A stretch of DNA of 64,000 nt from contig CM066914.1 of NCBI GenBank assembly GCA_033964015.1, positions 15,207,637 through 15,271,636 on the forward strand. Direction: 5' to 3'. The notes below the pieces were generated by a model, which was given only the letters and a program-made list of their open reading frames with translations, was not told the origin of the DNA and did not search any database. How positions within the stretch are numbered: position 1 is the first letter of the stretch; each line of letters starts with the position of its first letter. This DNA is from Scolanthus callimorphus. Its lineage: Eukaryota; Cnidaria; Anthozoa; Actiniaria; Edwardsiidae. Made by a program: the position numbers and the translations under genes. Positions 47,501 to 57,596 of the stretch are shown here, in pieces.

Positions 47501-50500
47501 TGTCTGGTTGGATTTTCTTTGTCCCACTTTCCAGGGTTATTTATCCTACGGTGTTCGTAAGTCTTGAGTATCTAGGCGCCTTCCCATCAAGGATCTTCTT
47601 TATTTCTCTGCTTTCACTTCTTCAGGTAAATGCACTTACACGCTAATCGTATGCTCATATCACCTCTGTTACTGACCTTTTAATACACCGGACATGGCTG
47701 CAGTTTTAAGTAGTTTAGTCTAAGAACAAGCATGATCATGTTTGCTTGTTTAATTGATCACTTTTACGATCATGTGGAGATCGCAGCACAACAAAGCTAA
47801 GGCTCAGTTCTGGGAATTTTGGTAAACTGCAAAACGTATAGTGTTAAAAACATGCCAGGTAGTCAGTAAAGCAAGCAGTGCTACAGTGACAGGTTGAATT
47901 ATGTACTGTGCACGATTTTGTATTGGGCAATTCCAGAAAATGTATAAATATATGTACCCCCACCACGGGCAGCAGCACTTGTTTTTGATAACCCCATGCA
48001 TATAGAATTCCTGAGAGGTTAAGGATACTAAGAGATTACAATATGTAATTACATTGCCTTGGGGCCATTCCATTTTTAACAAGAAGCCTTACTAGGCTTT
48101 TACCTCCTGCGCTAGTTTCATAAACATACAAGGAATAAAAGCAAGAGTAGAATGTATTGCATTCTATGTTGTTTCCACTACTACTTCTAGACAATTAGCC
48201 AAGCTTAGTACACTACCAGTTATGCATTTCTGATTTTGGAATTTTGCATGATTTGCAAACTCTACCTTGCAACTCCCCCCCACCCATCCTGACCCTTAGA
48301 AAAAATTTCTCCAAGTCTGTTTTTCCACCAGTGTTGCATTTGTTGTCACAGGGTTTGTACACTTTTGTAAAGAAAATATTTTCAGGACTTTGCAGGACTT
48401 TTTCGAACATTTTCAAGGACTTTCTCCTTTCACATGAGCAAGCAAACATGCATGAATGCAGCCCTACCATCACATCACATGGCATGAGTAATGGCCATGT
48501 CGATGTAAAAAACAAATCCAGAATGCTCATTTGCTGCCATTTTACCCACGGTTATTTTTTGTGTAAATCCATTTCCAGGACTTTCCAGGAGTTTAATAAA
48601 GATTCCAGGACTTTTCTAGCCCTGGACTTTCCAGCCCTGGAATTCAAAATTCTCAAAGTCAAGCATTTTCCAGGTTTTCCAGGACCCTGTGTCACATTTT
48701 GCTTTATTTACACAGACAGGGCTTGAAATTAAGAAATCATTATAGTCATTTTTTTTAAACCTTGTACCAATACTATAGGCATCATTCGTCAATACTCTAG
48801 GCATAAATCCACTAGGAGAACACTGTAGAAACTGAAAACACAGTCGTTATTTTACACCTAAGGCATAATAGGAAAATGTTTGGGCATATTTACACTTGTG
48901 TTTCCCCTTGACAATGTAGCTTCACCCACTTGACCTTTAGACCTTGTTGAAGATTGACACACACAACTTTGACCGGCACAAATCATTGGAATATCAGCAG
49001 CTTTTTTGCGTTAATAATCCAATATTTTCACTGAGCCACGCAGCTTCATCCTACAATATGTTTTTCTGTGAGATTTGTGTTATCCTCTCGCCCGTGATTC
49101 ATCCACCGAGCCGTAACAAACACCCATATAAATAGCTTTTCAAAGATTTCCGAAGCTTTGAACGTTACTTGGACTGTAATTTTCACTGACTGGGTCCTGG
49201 CTCAGCTGCCTTGACCTCAAATCACTGTCTTTGTGTGAAATTTGCTGTTATAAGACTGGAATTGTTTACGGTAAAATTACGAAATGGAGTTACCCATGCA
49301 GTCCTTTCGTATATCGTGGCGGCTGCACTTCGACCGGCACAAACAACTTGAATATCAGCAGCTTTTGACGTTATTGAGCCAATATTTTCACTGAGCCAGC
49401 TTCTATGACCTTAAATCTGTCTTTGTGTGAGGTTTGCTTATTTAGAGATCCAGACTTTTCTCCGGAAAATTTACACCACGTCAAATCGCTTTTGCCAGCC
49501 AGAGTCCAGCAGAACATGATGGAACTGAACTTCTGATCACGTGACTGACGAGAGCCAATCGCAGCCTCTGGGAGCCTCAAATCGTGACAATGGATTTTTG
49601 ACGACGGAAAAAAAGAAAAACGCTACCGAATTTAATACCTCCTGCGCGCAAAAAAACCTCCTGCGCTCAAAACCCACGGAAGAGCCTTTCTTTCGGTTTG
49701 GCCACCTCGGAAATGGCAATTTTGCTATACCCCCTAGAAAACTTCTTCTGTAGCGGGTCCTTGTTCCCCCTTCCTTCTTTTCCATATTACATGATATACA
49801 CATATATTTTTACAAAAACATTTTAAACACTTTATTGTAATAGCGGCACATGCACCCTAGGGTTGTACTGTCACAATAAAGATTATCTATGTCTATGTCT
49901 ATGTCTATGGTTAAAATAGCTCCCAGCTCCCCCCCCCCCCCCCCCCCCCCCCCCATGGAAGCAGAATTCTGAGCTTGAAAACCCCCTCCCATTCAGCGGA
50001 ATTTCCGAATGCAGGCCGTCCCGGGAGTACATATATTTACTGGAATTGCCATTTAACTGGCTTATTCCATAGGGGAATGCTCCTAGGAAAAAAAGAAAAC
50101 TTGTATTGATTTGAATTTGAGCCTTCCTGCGAACGTGACGAGCCGGGAGCTCTGGGTACGAGAATGGATTCGTTCACTGGACAGAGTGTCCCTACCAATC
50201 TACGGTTGGTACATTAGCATTTCAATAGCAATTTTGATAAACAGTGAAAAGCGCTGTGAGATGGTAATATGATAGAACGCTGTGCACCATCAGGCTCCGT
50301 ATAATTCGATCAGGAATGAAATACCGCCAGCATTATTAAACAGACAACCAAACATACAGATAAAACAGATAAGCTAACAGAGTACATGGTTATGTTATGG
50401 TAAAAGCTAGTATAAAGTCAAGGATTGCATCTATCAGGAAAAGCTAACTGGGGGGGGGGGGGGGGGGCGCTACCTGTAATCCAAGAAACTATGGCAAGAC

Positions 50501-53096
50501 CAGGTTGGATGGTCCAATGCATTTTGACCTAGATCCATGATTTTTATCTTCTTACTTTTTTACCATATAAGTTACACATCATACTAGTAAGAATAATGGT
50601 AGAGTTGTTACAAGCAAAAACAGTAAATAGATCTAATGATGAAAGAGTGAGGAAGAGAATAATAGTAAACTAACCATAAGTTAACAGTAGATTCCTTAAT
50701 GCTTTGAATCTTAAAGCTTCGAAGTGCTTCATGCTCATTCTTTATTCTTTTGATCACCTTTCGCATCTTTAATCCTTTCACCTTGCACTATTCCATAATT
50801 CTAATTGTGCTTTTAGGCCCTTATCACGCTAATATGGGTTTATAATATCTAATAGTTATCAGCAAATGGAACCCGGTATTTAATTCTACACATCCATATT
50901 AGTAAAACTGCAAAGTTTCAAAAGAACTTATTGAAAACTGGCGGAGATATGAATGTCAAAACATCATATTCTGGGGTATTTTTTTACAAAGAAATGTATG
51001 GGCAAATACATCGAAACGAGGCTGGACGGGCATTGACGCCCGTCCGTATTTGCCCGTACATTTCTCTGTAAAACGTAAGCCAGATTATGAAGTTTTGAAA
51101 ATTCATATCTCAGCCAGTATTCAAGCAATCTTTACCAAAGTTTGCAATTTACTAATATGGATGGGTAGAACTGAATACTGGATTCCATTTCCTGATAACT
51201 ATTAGAGATAATAAATCAAGATTAACGCCTTATAACAAAAATGGATTGTAAGTTGCAATGCAGATAATTGTAACATTTTCATTTGTTTGGTTTTCAGCTA
51301 ACCGGTAAGTTGATAAACTAAAATAATTAGACACCTCTAACCAAATCCATTCATTAATAGGTCAAAACAAACAAACTATACATGCGTTCATTTGAGAGTG
51401 CTCCTCAATAAATGATTGCTGCGGACCTGTTGTAGCATTTACAGCCGAATTCGATGTATCGCGATGCTCCAATTCCAAGAATCGGTTTTTTTCTTTGGGC
51501 AATTCTGCGCTGTCACTTGAAAATGGGGGCGGGGCTATGCAAATTAACATGAACTCGACGGGCCTCAACGGAACCCACTTGTGATTTGCATAGCCCCGCC
51601 TCCATTTTTGAGTGACAGCGCAGAATTGGGCCCAAACAAAAAACCGATTCTTGGAATTGGAGCATCGCGATACATCGAATTCGGCTGTAAAGGTGGAGTT
51701 ACACGGTGCAATGTTTTCTGCAACTTGTCTCGCAATCCATTGCAAGATTCGCTGTTACCCGCTGCAATGCGAGACAAGTTGCTGCATTCCGTTGCGAGAA
51801 GTAGAATCGTATCCTCCTGTCACGCAACGTTGCAGGGGGTGTTACACGCTGCCATGGCTCGTGCAACTTGTCTTGCAATGGCATTGCGGACAAGTTGCAG
51901 AAAACATTGCACCGTGTAAGGAAATGCTTAAGGAAATGTTGCCATGACAACGCTTAAAAAATTGTCGGCGTTCTAACTGTGGTTGTTCTTGAATATTTAC
52001 TAACTATTTTTAAATTGTTTCTATGAAATAACGGCGAATATTTTATGATAAACAAAATGATAAGTTTCTCATGAAATTTGCCGGTGTTTCATAGAAAACA
52101 ATCAAATAACCATTACATCCTATACCTATTACACATTTAGTCAAAAACTACCAACAAAATCCATTCAATTCCACTCTGTATTATATAAGACTATCCAGAG
52201 CTTTACGAGGCTAGATTCCGCTAAGAATATAGTACAAAACAAAAGCGATATCTCCTTTTTGAGTGCTATTTCGGCGGAATCTACCGACTGAAGGCTATGA
52301 ATTTTCTTGAATCGTATGATATCTCGTTCTCAAATTCGAGACAAAAGAGATATCGTACGATTCTATAGGAAATACTTGACTCCGATTGGGCAAAGTGTAA
52401 TACTTATAGGATAATACTCAGTATGAACGCAACTTGACCATTGATTGTTTTGCTTCTCTACATAACAGATCCTCCATATTTTCTGGGGTTGGAGTATCAT
52501 TGTGGTTGTATATAGGCTCATACACGGCAAGGTAAAGAAAAACTGATGGCCAATTGAATATATCCAAAAAAAAAGTCTATGTAAAAAGTACTTTGGATGT
52601 ATGCCAATAGGTTCCAAGAACAGATTCCGCGAAAACACCCTGGTGTTTCAGCCTTAACTACACGTGTATCTGCCAACTTTAGTTACTGCGATTTTCATAA
52701 TTCTGAGAACTCCGCGTTGTGGCGTCCGTCAATGCGATATTGTCGCAGGCTTTCAACAATAGCGCTGCGCACAAATTACGTCACACTAATGACGTAATGT
52801 TTGCCGTGCGCAAACACACTGCGCCACCTCTAGCCGTACCTTGGCTGTGGTTCCCTATACAATATTTGGGATTTCCAAAAATTTTACTACTGCACAGTAT
52901 GTATCCCACAATTTAAGGAATTCGAGATTGTTTCGTTGATAAGTTTCAAAGAGTACGTTGCGATTGCTAGTAATAAGCGTGTGTTTTGTTTTAGGATGCC
53001 AAGGATGTGCGCAGTGATGAAGAAAGCTCGGTAGTCGAGGAGGAAGAGAAAGCGAAAAAGGATGGAGTCCCCCTGGACAACAAGAAGCATCTGTAA
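38590..53096 (+). CDS. Ceramide synthase (CERS/LASS) with homeobox-like domain
   Basis: Ten exons: 38590-38780, 41177-41410, 41835-41892, 43249-43299, 44507-44599, 45231-45359, 46002-46108, 46645-46732, 52469-52531 and 52995-53096. All phases match and the total is 371 residues with no correction. The N-terminus ([18 protein letters not shown]) is the CERS signature with a glycosylation site, followed by the first membrane segment. Exon 2 encodes the Hox-like region ([20 protein letters not shown]). Exon 6 holds the Lag1p motif with catalytic HH at about 217-218 ([16 protein letters not shown]) and [14 protein letters not shown]. Later exons add membrane helices. The tail [14 protein letters not shown] resembles the CK2-phosphorylated acidic tail of CerS2-6. 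It N-acylates sphingoid bases with acyl-CoA in the ER. Acyl-length preference cannot be read here. Intron 8 is 5.7 kb. Confidence 0.95.
40992..41105. mobile_element. Foldback element with AAGCATTAGAGCA ends
   Basis: AAGCATTAGAGCACAACTTT...CTATGACTTTATCGGC is inverted as GCCGATAAAGTCATAGAACA...TTGCTCTAATGCTT; arms about 48 bases. It is in CERS intron 1, 72 bases before exon 2. Confidence 0.8.
41443..41686. mobile_element. Family II MITE, 244-bp copy
   Basis: TAGAGCGGATTTCAGATGAC then CGTCG at the left and ACGGTCATGTGAAATCCGCT then CTA at the right. The interior differs from the 11220 copy (TTGGCTAGTGATTGCAC, ACCAATCAAATTGCG). It begins 33 bases after the CERS exon 2 donor. Confidence 0.8.
42001..42132. 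mobile_element. Foldback element with AGTAAT...TATTCGGACTTGA arms
   Basis: GACTATTCGGACTTGATGGG and TTTCAACGTCTGCGCAATTA at the left are inverted at the right (TAATTGCACAGACTTTGAAA, CAATCAAGTCTGAATAG). Located in CERS intron 3. Confidence 0.8.
43053..43175. mobile_element. Family II MITE, 123-bp copy
   Basis: TAGAGCAGATTTCAGATGAC then TGTCATGAGTAATTGG at the left; ACTACAGTCATATGAAAACC then ACTCTA at the right. Closely similar to the 11220 copy. CERS intron 3. Confidence 0.8.
43468..44330. mobile_element. TIR element with interior of three tandem 293-bp units
   Basis: Termini TAGTAGAGTCTGTTAA and AAATAGGTAAAATCG at 43468-43499 are inverted at 44293-44330. Between them, three copies of a unit of about 293 bp start at TTCCTTAGG (43537, 43830, 44124). 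Each has a TTTTCGG/GGGGTGCCA block, a G-rich block (AAGGGGGG), CCAATATTTC/CTATATTTCAG and a TGATAAACAA/CCATG block. The third copy is truncated. No ORF. It is in CERS intron 4. Confidence 0.85.
45617..45800. mobile_element. Family I foldback element
   Basis: CATACTCAGAGCTCCCTGGC, TTTGAGGGCCTTTGCTGATT, GAGGCATGCACAGAAAG and GGGAGCTCTGGGTACGAGAA follow the order of the 26272 copy in the same orientation. CERS intron 6. Confidence 0.8.
46985..47070 (-). repeat. Antisense copy of the repeat at 61610
   Basis: Reverse-complement blocks of TTTTGGCCAATTAGTTTCAA, GTTGCATTTTACAGACTGT and the GGGCTGGAAATTAAG-type end match the 61610-61748 and 61978-62115 copies with substitutions. CERS intron 8. Confidence 0.6.
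48350..48720 (+). repeat. Degenerate CCAGGACTTT-type repeat
   Basis: Imperfect TTTCCAGGACTTTCCAGG-like and TTTGCAGGACTTTTTC-like blocks recur at irregular spacing. They produce a 160-codon ORF that I read as repeat-derived. Confidence 0.6.
48969..49410 (+). repeat. Direct repeat pair of about 80 bp, 360 bp apart
   Basis: GACCGGCACAAA, GAATATCAGCAGCTTTT and CAATATTTTCACTGAGCCA occur at about 48969-49045 and again at 49331-49405 in the same order, suggesting a diverged segmental duplication in CERS intron 8. Confidence 0.65.
49920..49955. repeat. Long C homopolymer
   Basis: An uninterrupted C-run of more than 20, following a TCTATG microsatellite (49886-49909). The remaining bases to 50120 show only GGAATTTCC-type debris. 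Confidence 0.9.
50122..50166. repeat. Family I half-element
   Basis: GAGCCTTCCTGCGAACGTGA then CGAGCCGGGAGCTCTGGGTA and GAGAATG is the right terminus only; no left partner is found upstream. Confidence 0.65.
50838..51216. mobile_element. Large foldback element, about 380 bp
   Basis: TAATAGTTATCAGCAAATGG...CACATCCATATTAGTAAA at the left is inverted as TTTACTAATATGGATGGG...CCATTTCCTGATAACTATTA. An inner pair (CAAATACATCG, GACGGGCATTGACGCCCGTC) forms the loop. The arms cover nearly the whole length. CERS intron 8. Confidence 0.85.
51439..51690. mobile_element. Foldback element with TTACAGCCGAATTCGATGTA ends
   Basis: A near-perfect inverted repeat with arms of about 110 bases: TTACAGCCGAATTCGATGTA, CGCGATGCTCCAATTCCAAG and GCGCTGTCACTT are mirrored at 51580-51690. 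Short ORFs on both strands are mirror translations of the arms. Confidence 0.88.
51699..51919. mobile_element. MITE with TTACACGGTGCAATGTTTTC ends
   Basis: The 30-base terminal repeats TTACACGGTGCAATGTTTTC then TGCAACTTGT (51699-51728) and the exact inverse (51890-51919). The interior contains further GCAACTTGTCTTGCAATGGC-like blocks. It starts 9 bases after the previous foldback. Confidence 0.88.
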
Positions 53097-53181
53097 ATAG
53101 CGATGTAACTTTCACTTAGAGATCTATATATAGCAAATAACACACAACCAGAGCTGTAGACCAGAGGCCATTAGAACGTTC

Positions 53182-53187
53182 AATAAA
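53182..53187 (+). promoter_or_regulatory. Polyadenylation signal AATAAA of the ceramide synthase gene
   Basis: A canonical AATAAA lies 86 bases after the CERS stop codon, just before the repeat-rich 53284-54070 element. It would give a short 3' UTR. Confidence 0.6.
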
Positions 53188-53283
53188 TATATCGTTATAC
53201 ACTATTTACACATTTTATACAGAACTGCTAGCTATTTTCCTAATTCTAGTGACCTCCTAAGAGTGACAAAACATTTGAACTAG

Positions 53284-54070
53284 TAGAGCAGATTTCTGAT
53301 GACTGTCGAAAGTAAATCAGACTTGCTTTTCTTTTCACATTTTCTACGTGTTCCTATTGGTTGAGGTCTTGTATCTTTGTTTAGTCAGCCAATCAGAATG
53401 CGGAGAAAAAACAAACACATTTTCTACGTGTTCCTATTGGTTGAGGTCTTGTATCTTTGTTTAGTCAGCCAATCAGAATGCGGAGAAAAAACGAACATAT
53501 TTAATACGTGTTCCTATTGGTTCAGGTCTTGTATCTTTGTTTAATCAGCCAAGAGATCAGAATGCGAAGAAAAAAACAAACACATTTTCTACGTGTTCCT
53601 ATTGGTTGAGGTCTTGTATCTTTGTTTAATCAGCCAATCAGAATGCGAAGAAAAAATAAACACATTTTCTATGCGTTCCTGTTGGTTGAGGTCTTGTATC
53701 TTTGTTTAATCAGCCAATCAGAATGCGAAGAAAAAACAAACACATTTTCTACGCGTTCCTGTTGGTTGAGGTCTTGGATCTTTGTTTAATCAGCCAATCA
53801 GAATGCGGAGAAAAAACGAACACATTTTCTACGTGTTCCTATTGGTTGAGGTCTTGTATCTTTGTTTAATCAGCCAATCAGAATGCGAAGAAAAAACAAA
53901 CACATTTTCTACGTGTTGCTATTGGTTGAGGTATTGGATCTTTGTTTAATCAGCCAATCAGAATGTTTTCTTGGGTCACGACTAAACGCAAGTCGTTATT
54001 TCGTCCCCTGATTGGTGGCTGAACGGGTATCGCTTCTGATTTTTTCGACACTCATCTGAAATCCACTCTA
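53284..54070. mobile_element. Family II element with interior of eight 80-bp tandem repeats
   Basis: Terminal TAGAGCAGATTTCTGATGAC then TGTCG at 53284 and CATCTGAAATCCACTCTA ending at 54070. The interior array (about 53334-53965) has eight copies with anchors at 53356, 53436, 53516, 53601, 53681, 53761, 53841 and 53921. Each unit contains CTATTGGTTGAGGTCTTGTA, TCTTTGTTTAATCAGCCAAT and CAGAATGCGAAGAAAAAA. It is just beyond the CERS polyadenylation signal. Confidence 0.88.
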
Positions 54071-55323
54071 GTGCAGGCATGTCTTGATTGCATTTTATGG
54101 GAGAGGGGTCGGAATTTATCTCATCCTGCGAGAAGCATACTATAGAGCCTGCCTAGATCGCTTTCTGTAAGCGGGCCTTACTCAAGCGGTATTGGGCACC
54201 ATCTAGAAGTAGATGTGAAAACAACGATACCTTTTAGGGATCCAATTAAGTCAAAGTAGGTGGGATGGGTACCGCCGGTAGCACCCTTCCCACCTCTTGA
54301 TTTATGAAGCTTATGATCTCCATAAATGTGTTGTTCTCCTTCGTGGAGTATGATGACAGGTTGATCTTTTGCGCGAGATATTTGGAGTAAAAATTGAATT
54401 TTAGGGCGAAATCAAAGTGACGGTAAACCTTCCCGTACACTATCATGAACTGCCGATGATCGCATCTCACTACAATAGGATAACTACCTTAACCCCTTTG
54501 AACATCCAGTTTCTGTGTATATTTTAGTGTGTAAAAAAAGTGAACAACAAGTTAATTAGAAAATAACATTTACATATTAGGACGATATGTTCGAAAAAAG
54601 TAGCAGGCAGCTGTCACCAACACGCCACCCACTTTAGAGGGGTGTCCTCTAAATGTCAATATTTCCCATTGTTTAGTTAGAGCTATTGTCTCTAGCTCAT
54701 GTGCATTAAGAACGGCACTATCTGCCGTGCCAAATCCTCGCTACTGCCGCATTTTTTAATCCTTCCAGTGCTCCGTAAATCAGGGCTAAGTATAGTGACA
54801 TTATAAAATATAATAACTCTTATGAAATTATTTGTTTTTACTGGCTAATATAAGCCCAGACAATTAAGCGCAACAGAATTAAGTTCGACGTTTAAAACGG
54901 GCCTAAGAAGGGTTTCACTGGAACGATTGGATGAATAGTGGTATGTCAAACTTATTATGTCCTTGAATCTGTCGATCGAAAAGATATGTCGATATGAAAC
55001 TCATTGGAATTGTAACAAGATGTTTCTGCTGAAGGAAAATAAAACGAATTGTCTTATTGCTGTATTAGCATATTTAGACCGCTATATTTATGATACTACT
55101 TGTAATAAAGTACTAGTTGCAAAAATGCGGTGTTACATATAAAGGCACTGCCTAGCGATTGTTGGGACTGGGACGGCGATTGTGTAAAACCCTGCCCTCA
55201 ACATTTCTGGCGATTTTCTGTTGGAAATGGAGCTACGCATGGCAATTTAATTTGGTAACATTGTCAAGTTCCGGTCTCGAGAGTAATAATAATTAACAAC
55301 TATCCCCCGAAGGGGAGGTAAAG

Positions 55324-55374
<51 letters not shown>

Positions 55375-55377
55375 AGG

Positions 55378-55410
<33 letters not shown>

Positions 55411-55579
55411 ATACCAAATCAGTAGAATAAAATACGGTGATAAAAGATTCAAACCGCAGTATCGCGCGCGATAAACGAGCCGCCATTTTGAGAGTTTTCC
55501 CAAAACAGTAAATAGTGTTTGATATCTACTATTTCAGGAACCAATCAGAGCGCGCGAAAATGATTATTCACTGCTTTGG

Positions 55580-56808
55580 TATATAGTGGTTTCAATAAAG
55601 TTTGTCACCCCAAAGACTAAAGCCTACAAGCTGTCGGCGCCAAACATTGTGGGTCATTCGTGCTTTGAATAACAAATATTCTCCATGAGTCAAAAATGCC
55701 GCGCGCGATGAGCAAAGTCGACATTAGACTTTAACCTGTTTCCGAATTCGAGTGAGAGAATTGCACTGGCATTTAAAAATGTGCATTCTTAAGAGCGAAT
55801 GTCTCATAAAAATTTCAGCAAAAGCTCAGCAAAATTTGACATTTCACGGTCACAACCCAAATCTAATTTCCCTCAAAATTGTTTGGATGATACAATTAGC
55901 ATTCTGTGTTTATTTTGCTCAAAGAGTTCGCTTCTCAAAGAAATGAAATAAAGACACAATTATAATAATTGTACTTCGTTCCAATCCAATGCTCAATTAT
56001 TTTAGGCGCCTAGAAAGCTTTAGCCTAGCTGAATCGAAGGTGTATTTCTTTCTTTGGATATTTATTCTACAGAATATTCCAGAGGAGTTTCAGTAGTTCG
56101 GGTCTCATGCAATCATCTCACAAAATACCCCGTCAGTATTTGATTTCCTCCTTGACAAACGAAAAGCGTGAAAAGTAAAATGGACAGCTTAATGCTGTAT
56201 GCAGTACTGTCGCTCACGTTTAAGAATAAAGTTCTTGCGCCCTCCAATTTGAAATTTGAAGTGCACTATAAATAAATCACGCTGTTCCCAACACGCGCGC
56301 GTGTAAATCGAATTGAATTTTGATTAGCACGTGGGACAACAAATGACTCACAAGGCTTGGCGCCGACAGCTTGCAGGTTTAGGCACCGTCCACACTACGC
56401 CGGCTAAATTTGAAAACGGCTAATTTGCCTCGAAAACGGAACAAAAGTTTTCCCTCCACACTACGCCGGCTAAATTTGAAAACGCACAAAAACGTCACCT
56501 TAGCGCATGCGCCAAGAGAAAAACGAGAGCCCGCGGTCATAAATTCCTCGCAGCCGTGTGACATGACGTCATCGTTTTCGAAAAGTTCCGTTTTCGCCGT
56601 CCACACTAAAACGCGTAGCCGGCGTTTTCAAATTTATCCACTTTCGGCAGCGTTTTCGAAAAGATCCGGTTTCGGTGGAAATTTAGCCGGCGTAGTGTGG
56701 ACGGAAGGCACAACCGTATAAATATTTAGCCGTTTTCAAATTTAGCCGGCGTAGTGTGGACGGTGCCTTAGTCTTTTGGGTGACAAACTTTATTGAAACC
56801 ACTATATA
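55580..56808. mobile_element. TIR element of about 1.2 kb interrupted by another MITE
   Basis: The left terminus TATATAGTGGTTTCAATAAA, GTTTGTCACC and CAAGCTGTCGGCGCCA (55580-55642) is found inverted at the right. There it is split: TGGCGCCGACAGCTTGCAGG at 56358-56377 and GACAAACTTTATTGAAACCA then CTATATA at 56782-56808. The interior has no long ORF. Confidence 0.8.
56382..56767. mobile_element. Harbinger-like MITE nested in the 55580 element
   Basis: Terminal GGCACCGTCCACACTACGCC then GGCTAAATTTGAAAACG, inverted at the right end (GGCGTAGTGTGGACGGTGCC). A flanking TTA is present on both sides (56379-56381, 56768-56770), the three-base duplication expected of PIF/Harbinger. Internal copies of the same terminus suggest further internal duplication. 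Confidence 0.8.
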
Positions 56809-57596
56809 CTAATATGGATTATTGATGCCTTTTGCAGTGAAATTACTGAACAGAGTGTGGTACACGCCCCTAAGAACTAATCATTTCAAAAAGTGAGTGA
56901 GAAATCAGTGTGCATAAGCAATTTCTGAGGGATTTTTTATGATAATCTATACACAATCTGCTGGTCCCATCATGTTTTTAATAGATATCACCTGACCATC
57001 TAAACTATGCAATCAACAACATCGATACGAAATCTAGTAGCATTTATTGATTTATAAAATATGGCGGTCTCAACGTTTCACAGCGAGTCGAATGATAAAA
57101 ATCGAGTTGTACAATGGTACTGGCATTTGATGGTTGGAGTAATTCATAAAATATGGCGGTCTCGGACATTATCATCTCAAGGTACCAAATGTGAATCGAT
57201 ACAACGTCTAAGGGCCTGTTTATATGGGGGGGGGGGGGCTATATGATCCCGGTTAAGCGGGCTGAGTTGTTTTGTTCCCTAGACTTAGGCCTCGGAACAA
57301 AAGGTTTCAGCACGGCTAACCAGGCAAGCCCGGGTCCATGTGAACTGGCCCTGAGTAGTACCATGGCGAATGCGCACAACATGCTACCAAAGTGAACCGA
57401 TACAATATTTGATATTGTTCATTTATATTTTCCCGCTAATGACGAGTTGAAGAAGTATTGCACGCGTGACGTTACGCGCTTGTAGGCAGGCTCGCGCCAA
57501 CTGCCTGCTCAGAGAATAGACGATTCCAGCAAACACCGTTAGCCGATTATTTTCTGGAATTGCCCATTTTGTCTCTTTCCAAACAATCGGTATACG

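Noticed and set aside
48244..48726. 160-codon plus-strand ORF as a gene
   Set aside because: Its later half translates a degenerate CCAGGACTTT repeat and an antisense ORF overlaps it; no domain is seen.
51565..51950. Several ORFs on both strands with repeated [15 protein letters not shown]-like motifs
   Set aside because: They are translations of inverted arms of two foldback elements, hence mirrored on both strands.
53334..53965. 80-bp repeats that resemble repeat-spacer structure
   Set aside because: The whole 80 bp is conserved between units, so there are no spacers; it is a satellite inside a mobile element.
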